Shown here: in pieces, positions 32,118 to 32,271 of the stretch | Numbering within the stretch: position 1 is the stretch's first letter | Layout of the letters: the number at the start of each line of letters is the position of its first letter | Assembly: GCA_002919195.1 (NCBI GenBank) | Contig: PKEU01000167.1 | Coordinates: forward strand, 1-32,271 | Reading direction: 5' to 3' | DNA length: 32,271 nt | DNA from: a bacterium | GTDB taxonomy: Bacteria; Bacillota; Limnochordia; DTU080; RSA5 | Translations under genes and position numbers: made by a program | The notes under the pieces: generated by a model | The model's database searches: none | The model's input: the letters and a program-made list of their open reading frames with translations, nothing else | What the model was told of the DNA's origin: nothing

Positions 32118-32271
32118 TCAATCGCGCTCCCCTCCTTTTCGCCGGAGCCAACGCGAAAGTGTCCGTCTGGTAAGGGAGTTGTGAATTTGGCGCATCAGGC
32201 TCAACGCGGCGCCGACGGGGAAGAGATTGCGCGTCCACAAGACGCTGTACGCCGCCCACGCGGGCACCAGC
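32118..32271 (-). CDS. Unidentified gene upstream of DUF2953, C-terminal part (5' end outside window)
   Basis: An open frame enters from the right edge and ends at TGA 32120-32118, giving 50 residues beginning LVPAWAAYSVLWTRNLFPVG and ending in a basic tail (RRTLSRWLRRKGGERD). One hydrophobic segment is visible, followed by amphipathic basic sequence, so it may be a membrane protein or a helical regulator. I do not recognise the family. Its stop overlaps the likely ATT start of the DUF2953 gene, so the three genes are probably one operon. Confidence 0.5.
   Translation of the reverse strand, partial: LVPAWAAYSVLWTRNLFPVGAALSLMRQIHNSLTRRTLSRWLRRKGGERD

Overview
The window looks like a chromosomal stretch of a spore-forming, high-GC Bacillota (Firmicute). 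The lineage signals are a gerW (ytfJ)-type sporulation gene next to a DUF2953 gene at the right edge, strong AGGAGG-type ribosome binding sites with many GTG and TTG starts, a TPP riboswitch ahead of a tenI-thiS-thiG-thiO cluster, a PerR-like regulator beside katG, and many carbohydrate ABC transporters. A compost or thermophilic Limnochordia-like organism would fit, but there is no rRNA or tRNA gene here to settle it. I saw no insertion sequence, phage gene, CRISPR array or tRNA.

Layout. 1-210: C-terminus of a sugar-binding protein. 352-4356: scattered single genes (YmcC-like membrane protein, TetR regulator with an odd charged tail, DEDDh exonuclease, EamA transporter, DUF1801 protein). 4681-6291: BNR_4 protein, probably acting on a polysaccharide. 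6517-10838: a minus-strand ribose-type ABC transporter operon (permease, binding protein, ATPase) ending in a fragment of a GxGYxYP protein. It is headed by a decayed LacI gene fused by deletion to the tail of a different sugar-binding protein. 10984-15781: the thiamin-thiazole operon under a TPP riboswitch, ending in an orphan solute-binding protein. 15853-18717: a serpin and a MATE transporter in tandem. 19015-21888: perR-like gene and katG with a strong terminator. 21889-30484: an IclR regulator, a peptide/oligosaccharide ABC transporter without ATPase genes, a Gfo/Idh/MocA oxidoreductase, a secreted GH10 xylanase and a zinc dehydrogenase, which together read as a plant-polysaccharide uptake and oxidation locus. 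30543-32271: convergent terminator, 35-bp tandem repeat, then gerW, DUF2953 and a partial gene.

The most unusual properties are these. Four unrelated genes (tetR, BNR_4, tenI, DUF2953) carry in-frame low-complexity or minisatellite-like segments; three are Gln/Arg-rich. Two deletion relics (LacI/SBP and GxGYxYP) flank an intact ABC operon. In tenI, the only usual start codon lies upstream of what looks like the riboswitch terminator. The xylanase has a possible beta-gamma-crystallin-like tail. No wholly new multi-gene system could be demonstrated from sequence alone.
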